From Prevotella sp. UBA4339 (GTDB lineage Bacteria > Bacteroidota > Bacteroidia > Bacteroidales > Bacteroidaceae): a stretch of 27,282 nucleotides of DNA. How positions within the stretch are numbered: the first letter of the stretch is position 1; each line of letters starts with the position of its first letter. Positions 13,796 to 21,500 of the stretch are shown piece after piece. A program made the translations under genes and the position numbers. The stretch lies in the NCBI GenBank assembly GCA_002393725.1, contig DGTJ01000057.1, forward strand, positions 53,736-81,017. Reading direction: 5' to 3'. A model generated the notes under the pieces. It saw only the letters and a program-made list of their open reading frames with translations, was not told the origin of the DNA and searched no databases.

Positions 13796-15358
13796 TTATG
13801 TTAATATCTTAACAGGAGTCCAGAACCAGAAGATTGAACCTCGCCCAGATTCCTTATTATCAGTTACACCAACCTTCCCACCGACCTTGTCAATGATAGC
13901 CTTGCAAATACTCAGTCCGAGGCCAGGAGTCTCTTCCTGTATATAGGTATTCCTGTCAGACAGAAGCGCGAATATATTTTCCTTCAACTTGTCAGGCAGG
14001 CCGCTACCAGTGTCTCTTACCTCTACATAGAGTCCATCATCCTTACGATAATAAGCCAGAGTAATGGTTCCATCAGAAGTATATAGCCTAGCATTATCAA
14101 GCATATGCATAGTGACAAGCCGGAGAAGCTTTGCGTCAATAAAAGCCCTTAGGCCTCCAACAGGTTCCTCAACCCGAATCTCTACTCTTTCTTTCAGTTG
14201 CATACGCGTCTCAGAGGCATATTCAGACATCGCCTGGACGATGTCTGTAACCGTGCGCTCGAAAGTCTGCGAATTTCCTATGATGTCAGACAGCGACAGC
14301 AATTCATTAATAAGATGTAACAACTGTAGGCCGTTGTTATTAATCAGCTCTAACAATTCTTTCTGTTCGTCTTCAGGCATCTGACTATTTGAAGAATTCA
14401 GCAACAAGTCGGAGAAACCGATAATAGCATTCAGCGGCGTACGGAGAGCATGACTCAGGTTACTAAGGAATATGTCCTTCAGTTCCTCACTCTTCTTGGC
14501 ACGCATCATCTCGGAAAGAATCCGCTTTTTTGCCCTCCGTTGCTGCTCAATCATCGTAATAAGACCTGCGATAATAATAGTTGCCAGAAATATCCACACC
14601 CACATAGGAATAACGTTCTTCCCAAAGGCTGCCTTTATGTTCCCATATACATCTTCTATCTCGCCATCGGTCTCCATGCGGTCAAGCATTTCATTAATGG
14701 CATCTATAAGTTCTTTGCTATGACTCACATAGCAATATTCACGAGGCGTTAATGCAAGATCAGAAGATGCAAGGTTAGTGAAATTACTTTTCTCCAGATG
14801 ATATCGTGCCTGATAACGAAAGCAGATTACAGCATCATATTTCCCTTTGTCGAGATCAAAAAATGCCTTCACTAGATCATTCACTATTATCGGAGTAGCA
14901 CCCGCGTTTGCAAGTGTGTCCACTAACGGCCTAGACTTCATCAATGCTATCTTCTTTCCTTTCACCTCACGAAGCCCGAAGCGCACCTTAGAGTTTTTTT
15001 TATACACAATCTGATAATACAGGCGAAACACTGCATGAGAGTAGTTCGTCAAGTCCTTACGATACGGTGAATATACCATCATGCCGAGGTCCACCTTCCC
15101 GTTGAGCACGTCACCCGCAATATTTGCCCATGAGTTTGGAGCATAAGTGAAAGGGATATCCATCCTCGACATGAGCCGCTGGGTGAACTCTATATCAAAG
15201 CCTTGAGGGACGCCATGCTCGTCTACAAATTCCATAGGTGCATAGTCTGCATCGATGCCGAAGATCAGGGGTTTCTCCTTAGAATAGCCAAGATTATCTG
15301 CATCTGCCGTAAGGGTAAATGCAAGCAACAGCAAGATATATACTAATCTATGGCGCAT
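13796..15358 (-). CDS. Sensor histidine kinase with periplasmic solute-binding domain
   Basis: Membrane sensor kinase, 520 aa from the ATG at 15358; an in-frame GTG at 15379 would add seven residues and push the signal peptide inward. Residues 1-20 are a signal peptide. Residues about 30-245 resemble family 3 extracellular solute-binding proteins (PLIFGIDADYAPMEFVDE, GFDIEFTQRL, GDVLNGKVDLGMM), a sensor type for amino acids or small ligands. One membrane helix (about 251-270) leads to a short coiled linker. The HisKA motif NLSHALRTPLN carries His303. The ATPase domain follows: N box LDNARLYT (Asn422), DTGSGLP (449-455) and GLGLS (479-483). There is no receiver or DNA-binding domain and no response regulator gene in the window. 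It is first in the operon with nhaD. Confidence 0.92.
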   Translation of the reverse strand: MRHRLVYILLLLAFTLTADADNLGYSKEKPLIFGIDADYAPMEFVDEHGVPQGFDIEFTQRLMSRMDIPFTYAPNSWANIAGDVLNGKVDLGMMVYSPYRKDLTNYSHAVFRLYYQIVYKKNSKVRFGLREVKGKKIALMKSRPLVDTLANAGATPIIVNDLVKAFFDLDKGKYDAVICFRYQARYHLEKSNFTNLASSDLALTPREYCYVSHSKELIDAINEMLDRMETDGEIEDVYGNIKAAFGKNVIPMWVWIFLATIIIAGLITMIEQQRRAKKRILSEMMRAKKSEELKDIFLSNLSHALRTPLNAIIGFSDLLLNSSNSQMPEDEQKELLELINNNGLQLLHLINELLSLSDIIGNSQTFERTVTDIVQAMSEYASETRMQLKERVEIRVEEPVGGLRAFIDAKLLRLVTMHMLDNARLYTSDGTITLAYYRKDDGLYVEVRDTGSGLPDKLKENIFALLSDRNTYIQEETPGLGLSICKAIIDKVGGKVGVTDNKESGRGSIFWFWTPVKILT

Positions 15359-15393
15359 TTGGATATTTAATGATCTCACCTAATTATTGGCTA

Positions 15394-15425
15394 CAAAATT
15401 ACAGAAAAAAATCCAAGTTACCAAA
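15394..15425 (-). promoter_or_regulatory. Promoter of the kinase-nhaD-NTPase operon
   Basis: On the minus strand, TTTG (15425-15422) and TAATTTTG (15401-15394) are separated by 20 bases, a close match to the Bacteroidetes consensus. The -7 element ends 35 bases before the kinase ATG. It sits between this gene and the nqr terminator, supporting an independent operon. Confidence 0.78.
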
Positions 15426-15500
15426 TAATTCTAGAGTTTATTTTTCACGATGTTCCTGAAAAGTCCCACAAAGTTCCAGCCCATCCCACTTTACAAGCAA

Positions 15501-15541
15501 AACAATAAAATAGCGAGAAACTTTTTCGGCTTCTCGCTATT
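15501..15541 (-). terminator. Terminator of the nqr operon
   Basis: On the minus strand, AATAGCGAGAA (15541-15531) pairs with TTCTCGCTATT (15519-15509) in a perfect 11-bp stem with an 11-base loop. T-rich sequence (TTATTGTT) follows. It lies 17 bases after the nqrF stop. Confidence 0.88.
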
Positions 15542-15558
15542 CTTAAAGTATGAAAGGA

Positions 15559-16824
15559 TTATCCTCCAAAATTATCATACATGATAGACTCTGGCTCTAC
15601 ACCGAGAGAATCGAGCATTGCAACAACAGCCTTCGACATCGGACCAGGACCGCACATGTAGTACTCGATATCCTCCGGGGCCTCATGATCTTTCAGATAT
15701 GTATTGAGCATCACCTGATGTACAAAGCCCGGAGTGTACTTCACGCCGGCTGCATCGGCTGCGGGGTCAGGACGGTCGAGAGCCAAATGGAAGTGGAAGT
15801 TAGGATACTCCTTCTCCAAACCAAGGAAATCGTCGAGATAGAACACCTCGTTAAGAGCACGTGCCCCATAGAAATAGTGCATTTCGCGATCTGTTGTATG
15901 CAAGGTCTTCGTCATGTGCATGATCTGAGCACGCAATGGAGCCATTCCGGCACCGCCACCAACCCAAATCATCTCCTTCTTGGAGTCGAAGTGTGGATGG
16001 AAATCACCGAAAGGACCGCTCATGATTACCTTATCGCCAGGTTTAAGTGAGAAGATATATGACGAAGCTATACCAGGATTTACATCCATGAATCCACTAC
16101 GATCGGGCTTGAATGGAGGTGTCGCGATACGTACTGTCAACATGAACACATCACCCTCTGCTGGATAGTTGGCCATTGAGTAGGCACGGATTGTATCCTC
16201 AGGGTTCTTGCACTTCAGGTCGAACATCTTGAACTTCTCCCAAGACGGAACATACTCTGGAGTGATCAAGTCACGATCGTAGTCGTTGTAGTCGATACAG
16301 TCGAACTTGGGAATCTTAATCTGTGCATAGGAACCTGGCAGGAAGTCCATATGTTCGCCCGGAGGCAACTGCACCTTGAACTCCTTGATGAAAGTAGCCA
16401 CGTTCTTATTGCTGATAACTGTACACTCGTACTCCTTAACACCAAGGATAGACTCATCGACATGAATCTTCAAGTCGCCCTTCACCTTGCACTGACATCC
16501 TAAACGCCAATGGTCCTTAATCTGCTTACGTGTAAAGTGAGGCTTCTCAGAGTCGAGTATCTCGCCACCACCCTCAAGCACCTGCACCTTACACTGTCCG
16601 CAGCTTGCCTTACCGCCGCATGCCGAAGGAAGGAAGATGCCATTCTGATTGAGCGTAGCCATCAGGTTGTTGCCTTGCGGGACAATGAGCACCTTATCAC
16701 CATTTACTGTAATATTCACATTACCGCTGGGCGAAAGATACTTCTTTGCCACAAGCAGTATAATCACAAGCAAGATGATTACCAAGAGGAAAACCCCTAT
16801 ACTATATGCTATAAACTGTGCCAT
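15559..16824 (-). CDS. nqrF: Na+-NQR subunit F, NADH dehydrogenase and diaphorase subunit
   Basis: Electron entry subunit of Na+-translocating NADH:quinone reductase; it oxidises NADH through FAD and passes electrons to a 2Fe-2S centre. An N-terminal membrane helix (about 5-26) is followed by the ferredoxin domain with Cys69, Cys75, Cys78 and Cys110 (ACGGKASCGQC and LGCQC). The FAD-binding motif RAYS is at 213-216. The NADH-binding GGGAGMAP (289-296) and CGPGPM (391-396) come next, and the C-terminus is DNFGG. Length 421 aa is usual. The gene is last in the operon, 6 bases after nqrE, with a strong terminator downstream. Confidence 0.98.
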   Translation of the reverse strand: MAQFIAYSIGVFLLVIILLVIILLVAKKYLSPSGNVNITVNGDKVLIVPQGNNLMATLNQNGIFLPSACGGKASCGQCKVQVLEGGGEILDSEKPHFTRKQIKDHWRLGCQCKVKGDLKIHVDESILGVKEYECTVISNKNVATFIKEFKVQLPPGEHMDFLPGSYAQIKIPKFDCIDYNDYDRDLITPEYVPSWEKFKMFDLKCKNPEDTIRAYSMANYPAEGDVFMLTVRIATPPFKPDRSGFMDVNPGIASSYIFSLKPGDKVIMSGPFGDFHPHFDSKKEMIWVGGGAGMAPLRAQIMHMTKTLHTTDREMHYFYGARALNEVFYLDDFLGLEKEYPNFHFHLALDRPDPAADAAGVKYTPGFVHQVMLNTYLKDHEAPEDIEYYMCGPGPMSKAVVAMLDSLGVEPESIMYDNFGG

Positions 16825-16830
16825 AGGTTA

Positions 16831-17457
16831 TCAAATATTAAGTCCTGAGAAACACATCATCGCCATAGCCATCAGACCGACGGTGATAAATACTATGCCA
16901 AGGCCTTGCAAAGGCTTAGGTACATCCGAGTACTGCATTTTTTCGCGGATGGCACCCATAGCGACAATGGCAAGGGCCCAGCCAAGACCAGAGCCGAAGC
17001 CATAGACAATGGCATCCCATACTGAGGTGATGGCCTGCGAGTTGGAAGGATCCATGAGGATACGTTGCTGCATGAACAGTGAAGCACCCATGATGGCGCA
17101 GTTTACGGCAATCAGAGGTAAGAATATACCCAAGGCAGCATAGAGTGAAGGCGAATACTTCTCAACCGCCATCTCCACAAGTTGCACGATACCGGCGATC
17201 ACAGCGATAAAGAGGATAAACGACAGGTAACTAAGGTCTACCCCCTCAACGAGACAGTCAGGTCCCAGCACCTTGGTCTGCAATAAATAGTTGACGGGAA
17301 CTGTGACCGTTAGCACAAAAGTCACGGCAAGCCCCAGTCCAAGCGAAGTCTTCACAGTCTTCGACACTGCCAGATAAGAGCACATGCCAAGGAAGAAGGC
17401 GAAGATCATATTGTCGACAAATATCGACCTGAACAGTAATGATATTGCGTGTTCCAT
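16831..17457 (-). CDS. nqrE: Na+-NQR subunit E
   Basis: Integral membrane subunit (208 aa, six hydrophobic helices) forming, with NqrD, a pseudo-symmetric pair that holds an intramembrane 2Fe-2S cluster in known structures. The two expected ligands are Cys26 (FFLGMCSYLAVS) and Cys120 (LIAVNCAIMGAS), at the same numbering as in Vibrio. The start MEHAISLLFRSIFVDNMIF is typical. It begins 3 bases after the nqrD stop and ends 6 bases before nqrF. Confidence 0.98.
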   Translation of the reverse strand: MEHAISLLFRSIFVDNMIFAFFLGMCSYLAVSKTVKTSLGLGLAVTFVLTVTVPVNYLLQTKVLGPDCLVEGVDLSYLSFILFIAVIAGIVQLVEMAVEKYSPSLYAALGIFLPLIAVNCAIMGASLFMQQRILMDPSNSQAITSVWDAIVYGFGSGLGWALAIVAMGAIREKMQYSDVPKPLQGLGIVFITVGLMAMAMMCFSGLNI

Positions 17458-17460
17458 ATC

Positions 17461-18084
17461 TTATTTCTCCTTATAAAAGTAAGCACGATGAACCCAAATC
17501 ACACATCCCACGAGAATCAACGCCATAGCCGGCATCGTCATCATACCGTTATTGACATATCCTAAGTCGTAACAGGCATCAGGGATAATCTGGAAGCCCA
17601 GCAACGACCCGCGCCCAAGGAACTCACGAACGGCACCAACAATCACAAGGATCATGGCATAGCCGAGACCATTGCCAACACCGTCGAGGAATGAAGGCCA
17701 AGGCTTGTTCATCATAGCAAAAGCCTCGAGGCGACCCATAAGAATACAGTTGGTGATGATCAGTCCTACATACACGCTCAGCTGAACACTCACGTCGTAG
17801 GCAAAAGCCTTCAGTATCTGAGAGACGATTGTTACGAGAGCTGCCACAACAACAAGCTGAACCACAATACGAATGCGGTTAGGAATGGTGTTACGGATGA
17901 TAGAAATAATCACGTTAGAGAAGGCCGTAATTACTGTTACGGCAAGTCCCATCACGATAGCGGGCTTCAGCTGTGACGTTACAGCAAGAGCCGAGCAGAT
18001 ACCCAGTACCTGACCCAGAATCGGATGGTCAACATTCAACGGGTTTGTGAAAACCTCTTTATTTTGTTTACTGAATAATGCCAT
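17461..18084 (-). CDS. nqrD: Na+-NQR subunit D
   Basis: Integral membrane partner of NqrE (207 aa, six hydrophobic helices). The two cluster-binding cysteines are Cys30 (VLGICSALAVTS) and Cys113 (IITNCILMGR), corresponding to Cys29 and Cys112 in Vibrio NqrD. The N-terminal segment FTNPLNVDHPILGQVLGICS is conserved. Gaps of 3 bases on both sides (to nqrC and nqrE) indicate tight co-translation. Confidence 0.98.
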   Translation of the reverse strand: MALFSKQNKEVFTNPLNVDHPILGQVLGICSALAVTSQLKPAIVMGLAVTVITAFSNVIISIIRNTIPNRIRIVVQLVVVAALVTIVSQILKAFAYDVSVQLSVYVGLIITNCILMGRLEAFAMMNKPWPSFLDGVGNGLGYAMILVIVGAVREFLGRGSLLGFQIIPDACYDLGYVNNGMMTMPAMALILVGCVIWVHRAYFYKEK

Positions 18085-18087
18085 AGC

Positions 18088-18774
18088 TTAATCCTCCTTT
18101 TCTTTAGTTTCAGTATCTGATGCTTTTTGCTCGCACTGCTTCATTTGCTCTGCAAACACCTCCATGGCATTTGAGCAGGCATCCTTGAGACAGTCCTTCA
18201 GCATGGCATCCACTCCATTAGAGGTGAGCGTAGCACCAGTGACACAGTCAACCTGAGTGACCGGGTCGTCCACCTTCTTCACTACTGAGAGTACTACATC
18301 ATAGTTCTCTCCATATACACGCTTACCGATAAATTTCTCCTGCCAAGCCTGTGAGTCCTTAATCTCTGCACCAAGTCCAGCCGTCTCACTCTCATGGTTG
18401 AAATATGCGCCATAGACGGTAGGCTGCTGCTGGTTGTGGAGCGCGATATAACCGCTTATTCCACCCCATAAGCCCATACCCTTGAGCTCTACGACCATCA
18501 CGTTCTCTCCGTCAATGTTACACATGTAATACTTGCGTCCATCCATCTCAGCCTCTGCCTTTACGACATCTGCATACTTGGCCTCGGCCTCAGCACCATC
18601 GAGGTTGCGGATATTAAGCGAGTAGAGAATCTGTTTCTTAACGTCAAGAGCCACATTTGCATCCTGCATGGGTTTCAAAGCCTGATAGACAAATGCCAGC
18701 AGGAATGCCACTATGACTACGAGTATCGCGCTATAAATAATAATGTACGCGTTAGAGTTTGTATTCAGTTTCAT
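18088..18774 (-). CDS. nqrC: Na+-NQR subunit C, FMN-carrying subunit
   Basis: Subunit with one N-terminal membrane helix (about 10-31) and a large periplasmic domain bearing covalent FMN. The attachment motif DCVTGAT (176-182) places FMN on Thr182 and fits the Dxx(S/T)GAT sequence used by the ApbE-type flavin transferase. No apbE gene is in this window, so that enzyme must be encoded elsewhere. The C-terminus (about 200-228) is Lys/Glu-rich and probably disordered. The ATG overlaps the nqrB stop by four bases. Confidence 0.97.
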   Translation of the reverse strand: MKLNTNSNAYIIIYSAILVVIVAFLLAFVYQALKPMQDANVALDVKKQILYSLNIRNLDGAEAEAKYADVVKAEAEMDGRKYYMCNIDGENVMVVELKGMGLWGGISGYIALHNQQQPTVYGAYFNHESETAGLGAEIKDSQAWQEKFIGKRVYGENYDVVLSVVKKVDDPVTQVDCVTGATLTSNGVDAMLKDCLKDACSNAMEVFAEQMKQCEQKASDTETKEKED

Positions 18775-19931
18775 TTTTTACCTCCTCTCTTTAGGCGTTT
18801 TGATATGTTACGCTCCACAATGAAGTGGTCGATCATCGGAGCCATCATATTACCGAAGAAGATGGCGAGCATCATACCCTCAGGATAGCCTGCATTTCGA
18901 ACGCGTATAATAATAGCCATAGCTCCGATAATAAAGCCATAGATGAACTGTCCGGTCTTGGTGCGACATGACGTTACAGGGTCAGTAGCCATAAAGACAG
19001 CACCGAAGGCGAAGCCGCCCATAACGAGATGATGCCACCATGTTATAGACTGTCCGGTCTGCTCAAAAAGCAGTGCAAAAGCTATTCCACCAACAAAAAC
19101 ACTGAGCATCGTTCGCCAAGAAGCAATACCTGTCCACAACAGGATTGCAGCACCGATAGCAATGGCAATAAGCGAAGTCTCACCTATTGAACCGGGAATG
19201 AATCCAATCACCATATCCATGATTGAGGCATCTGGTGTGATGTTCTGAGCAATCTGTCCGAGTGGTGTAGCAGCTGTGAATCCGTCTGCAAGATCATTAC
19301 CCAGTCCGAAGATAGAATCCTGAGCCACCCACACCGAGTCGCCAGTCATCTTCGAAGGATAGGCAAAGAAGAGGAACATACGTGCTGCAATAGCCGGATT
19401 GAATATGTTCATTCCTGTACCACCAAAAATCTCTTTACAGAAGATTACACTGAAGGCACAAGCCAGGGCGAGCATCCACAGTGGGCAACCTATAGGGATA
19501 ATCAGCGGGATGATAATACCAGACACAAGATACCCCTCCTGAATCTCCTCACCATTCCACTGAGCCCAGGCAAACTCAATCCCCAAGCCAACGATATAGC
19601 TTACCAGGATCTTGGGCAGTACAGCCAAAAAACCATAGCAGAATATCTCAATGAAGCCAGCACTCTCAAGCATGCCAGCAGCCAGATAGTTCTGATATCC
19701 CACATTATACATACCGAACAGCATGGCAGGCATCAGGGCGATAACCACCATACTCATAATGCGCTTTGAGTCAATGGCATCGTGAATATTCACGCCACCA
19801 GCCTTCGCCGTGTCATTTGGCACGTAGAGGAAGGTCTCAAAGCCGTCGAAAATTGAGCGGAAGGCATGCAACTTGCCACCCTCTTCAAAATTCGGCTTGA
19901 TCTTATTCAAATAATTCCTTAAAAAACTCAT
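18771..19931 (-). CDS. nqrB: Na+-NQR subunit B, FMN- and riboflavin-binding membrane subunit
   Basis: Largest membrane subunit and likely part of the Na+ path. The ATG at 19931 gives 386 aa starting MSFLRNYLNKIKPNFEEGGK, which fits the family N-terminus. An in-frame ATG at 19952 would add seven residues and cannot be excluded. About ten hydrophobic helices are present. The FMN attachment motif DGFTAAT (216-222) places the flavin on Thr222, followed by PLG. Conserved segments include GGTGMNIFNPA (170-180) and the C-terminal ATDPVTSCRTKTGQ (315-328). It overlaps nqrC by four bases. Confidence 0.97.
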   Translation of the reverse strand: MSFLRNYLNKIKPNFEEGGKLHAFRSIFDGFETFLYVPNDTAKAGGVNIHDAIDSKRIMSMVVIALMPAMLFGMYNVGYQNYLAAGMLESAGFIEIFCYGFLAVLPKILVSYIVGLGIEFAWAQWNGEEIQEGYLVSGIIIPLIIPIGCPLWMLALACAFSVIFCKEIFGGTGMNIFNPAIAARMFLFFAYPSKMTGDSVWVAQDSIFGLGNDLADGFTAATPLGQIAQNITPDASIMDMVIGFIPGSIGETSLIAIAIGAAILLWTGIASWRTMLSVFVGGIAFALLFEQTGQSITWWHHLVMGGFAFGAVFMATDPVTSCRTKTGQFIYGFIIGAMAIIIRVRNAGYPEGMMLAIFFGNMMAPMIDHFIVERNISKRLKRGGKK

Positions 19932-19973
19932 ATATAACCTATCTTTTTTCATCCAAAAACTTTGAATGGAAAG

Positions 19974-21317
19974 TTAACAGTTTTCTTTTCGCAATATGTT
20001 TAATCCTTCTCTGACTATACGCTGCAATTCTAGTTTAGAAGAATCAACAAACTCTGCCAAAGCAAAATCTTCGGGAGCAACCTCATATATGCCTAATGCT
20101 TCCTGACGATCAATATCTCCAGAAATAATCGCCTTAACAAGGTACTCGCCATAGATGTCCATAGGAAGCACTTTATCGTACTCTCCACTCATTATCATGT
20201 GGCGCTCACCACCTTTGATGCGGGCATCGAGTGCATACGATTTCTTGCCACAAAGCCATGTGAAATAACTATGGTTAACAGAGAACTGCTTGAAACGAGG
20301 AAGTATCCATCCTAGCATCTCGTCAGCATCATTACCCTCAGGAATCACAGTAATCTCACTGGTATGAGCACCGAGGTAACCGTCTTTTGTAGTTGGTTTG
20401 CCTGTCAGTACATTACCATTGATGACACGAACACTCTTCGATGTGTCATAGCTGTTACTAAGAAGAGTGGAAAGCTCCTCACCAACGAGCATGTCAACAT
20501 GAGCAGGGTTCGTAACTTCGCTGCCACACAATGCTACTGTACGGTGCAAGTCAACTGTACCAGTATTAAACAGTCGCCCTATGAACAGCACAACGGTAGG
20601 ATCGCCAATTGTCCATACGACTTCTCCCTTATTGACAGGATCAATATTGTTCACCTGTACACCTACATTACCTGCCGGGCATTTGCCATCGAACACCGTC
20701 ACCTCAACATCCTTCATGTTCTCAAGAGAAGATCCGACACCTAAGCCAAGATAAGTCTTCGCAATCTTGGAGAGAGCTGTAAGCCCTGTCTGGAAATCTT
20801 TTTCCTGGCCTTTTACCTCATACTCGAAACTGCAAGCCAAAGGTTTGTCGCGCAAGGCAGATACAAATATCGCCTTAGGCACCACTGTTGGATTAGTAGA
20901 CACAGCATAAGGCAACTGGTTGATGTAACCAAAAATACCTGCTTCCAACAACGCGTTAATCACTTGCTCTCCTGTAAGACAGCTGACATCCTTCTTGCCA
21001 AAGTCTACAAACTCCTGCTTTTGATCAGCATCAACTCTCACGCAGAGAACTTTTCTTCGTTCACCACGTACCACCTCACGGACAGTTCCGCTCACTGGCG
21101 AAGCGAACTTCACTTCAGGATACTGCTTGTTGACAAACAGAGCATCCCCGGCCTTGATGATATCACCCTCCTTGACTACGACCTTAGGAGTCACTCCCTC
21201 AAAATCATCTGGGACAAGCGCATACTTGCCTTTTGACTTTAATTGGATTTTCTTCTCCTCGGCCTTGCCCTGAAGGGTAATGTCTAAGCCTTTGCGTAAC
21301 TTAATCACATTTGCCAT
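19974..21317 (-). CDS. nqrA: Na+-NQR subunit A
   Basis: Cytoplasmic peripheral subunit of Na+-NQR, involved in quinone interaction in studied enzymes. Length 447 aa is normal. The start MANVIKLRKGLDITLQGKAE is the family signature. The N-terminal half contains a biotinyl-lipoyl-like region (VVVKEGDIIKAGDALFVNKQ and FASPVSGTVREVVRGERR). The C-terminal half carries the SLBB-like and helical parts ending ILRKENC. It is the first gene of the operon, with a -7-like element about 40 bases upstream, and it is divergent from tamB. Confidence 0.97.
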   Translation of the reverse strand: MANVIKLRKGLDITLQGKAEEKKIQLKSKGKYALVPDDFEGVTPKVVVKEGDIIKAGDALFVNKQYPEVKFASPVSGTVREVVRGERRKVLCVRVDADQKQEFVDFGKKDVSCLTGEQVINALLEAGIFGYINQLPYAVSTNPTVVPKAIFVSALRDKPLACSFEYEVKGQEKDFQTGLTALSKIAKTYLGLGVGSSLENMKDVEVTVFDGKCPAGNVGVQVNNIDPVNKGEVVWTIGDPTVVLFIGRLFNTGTVDLHRTVALCGSEVTNPAHVDMLVGEELSTLLSNSYDTSKSVRVINGNVLTGKPTTKDGYLGAHTSEITVIPEGNDADEMLGWILPRFKQFSVNHSYFTWLCGKKSYALDARIKGGERHMIMSGEYDKVLPMDIYGEYLVKAIISGDIDRQEALGIYEVAPEDFALAEFVDSSKLELQRIVREGLNILRKENC

Positions 21318-21357
21318 TTATATAAATGTTTGATAGAATAGTTGCATTATAGCGAGG

Positions 21358-21365
21358 CAAAATTA
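21358..21365 (-). promoter_or_regulatory. Probable nqr promoter (-7 element)
   Basis: On the minus strand this reads TAATTTTG, matching TAnnTTTG, 40 bases before the nqrA ATG. No TTTG is found at the expected -33 distance; an inverted repeat occupies that area instead. Confidence 0.6.
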
Positions 21366-21375
21366 ATAATTTTTA

Positions 21376-21409
21376 CGCATATTCTGTTTATTTTAGAATA
21401 AAAAATGCG
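21376..21409. promoter_or_regulatory. Inverted repeat between the nqrA and tamB promoters
   Basis: CGCAT (21376) pairs with ATGCG (21405-21409) and the adjoining ATTCT (21381-21385) with AGAAT (21395-21399). A five-base A bulge sits on one arm and the loop is nine bases. It lies between the two divergent -7 elements, where the nqr -33 element would fall. It could be an operator or just AT-rich symmetry. Confidence 0.3.
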
Positions 21410-21429
21410 GGAATAACAACTTTTTGTTG

Positions 21430-21437
21430 TAAATTTG
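21430..21437 (+). promoter_or_regulatory. Probable tamB promoter (-7 element)
   Basis: TAAATTTG matches TAnnTTTG. The -33 position has no good TTTG. The element ends 63 bases before the tamB GTG. Confidence 0.5.
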
Positions 21438-21500
21438 CGGAAAAATTTCAGTGGTAGGCAAAAATATTGCTATCCATAACTTGCAGAAAGAGGCAAAAAG

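Noticed and set aside
13796..15358. Hybrid two-component regulator (kinase plus receiver or AraC domain)
   Set aside because: Hybrid systems are common in this phylum, but the chain ends right after the ATPase domain.
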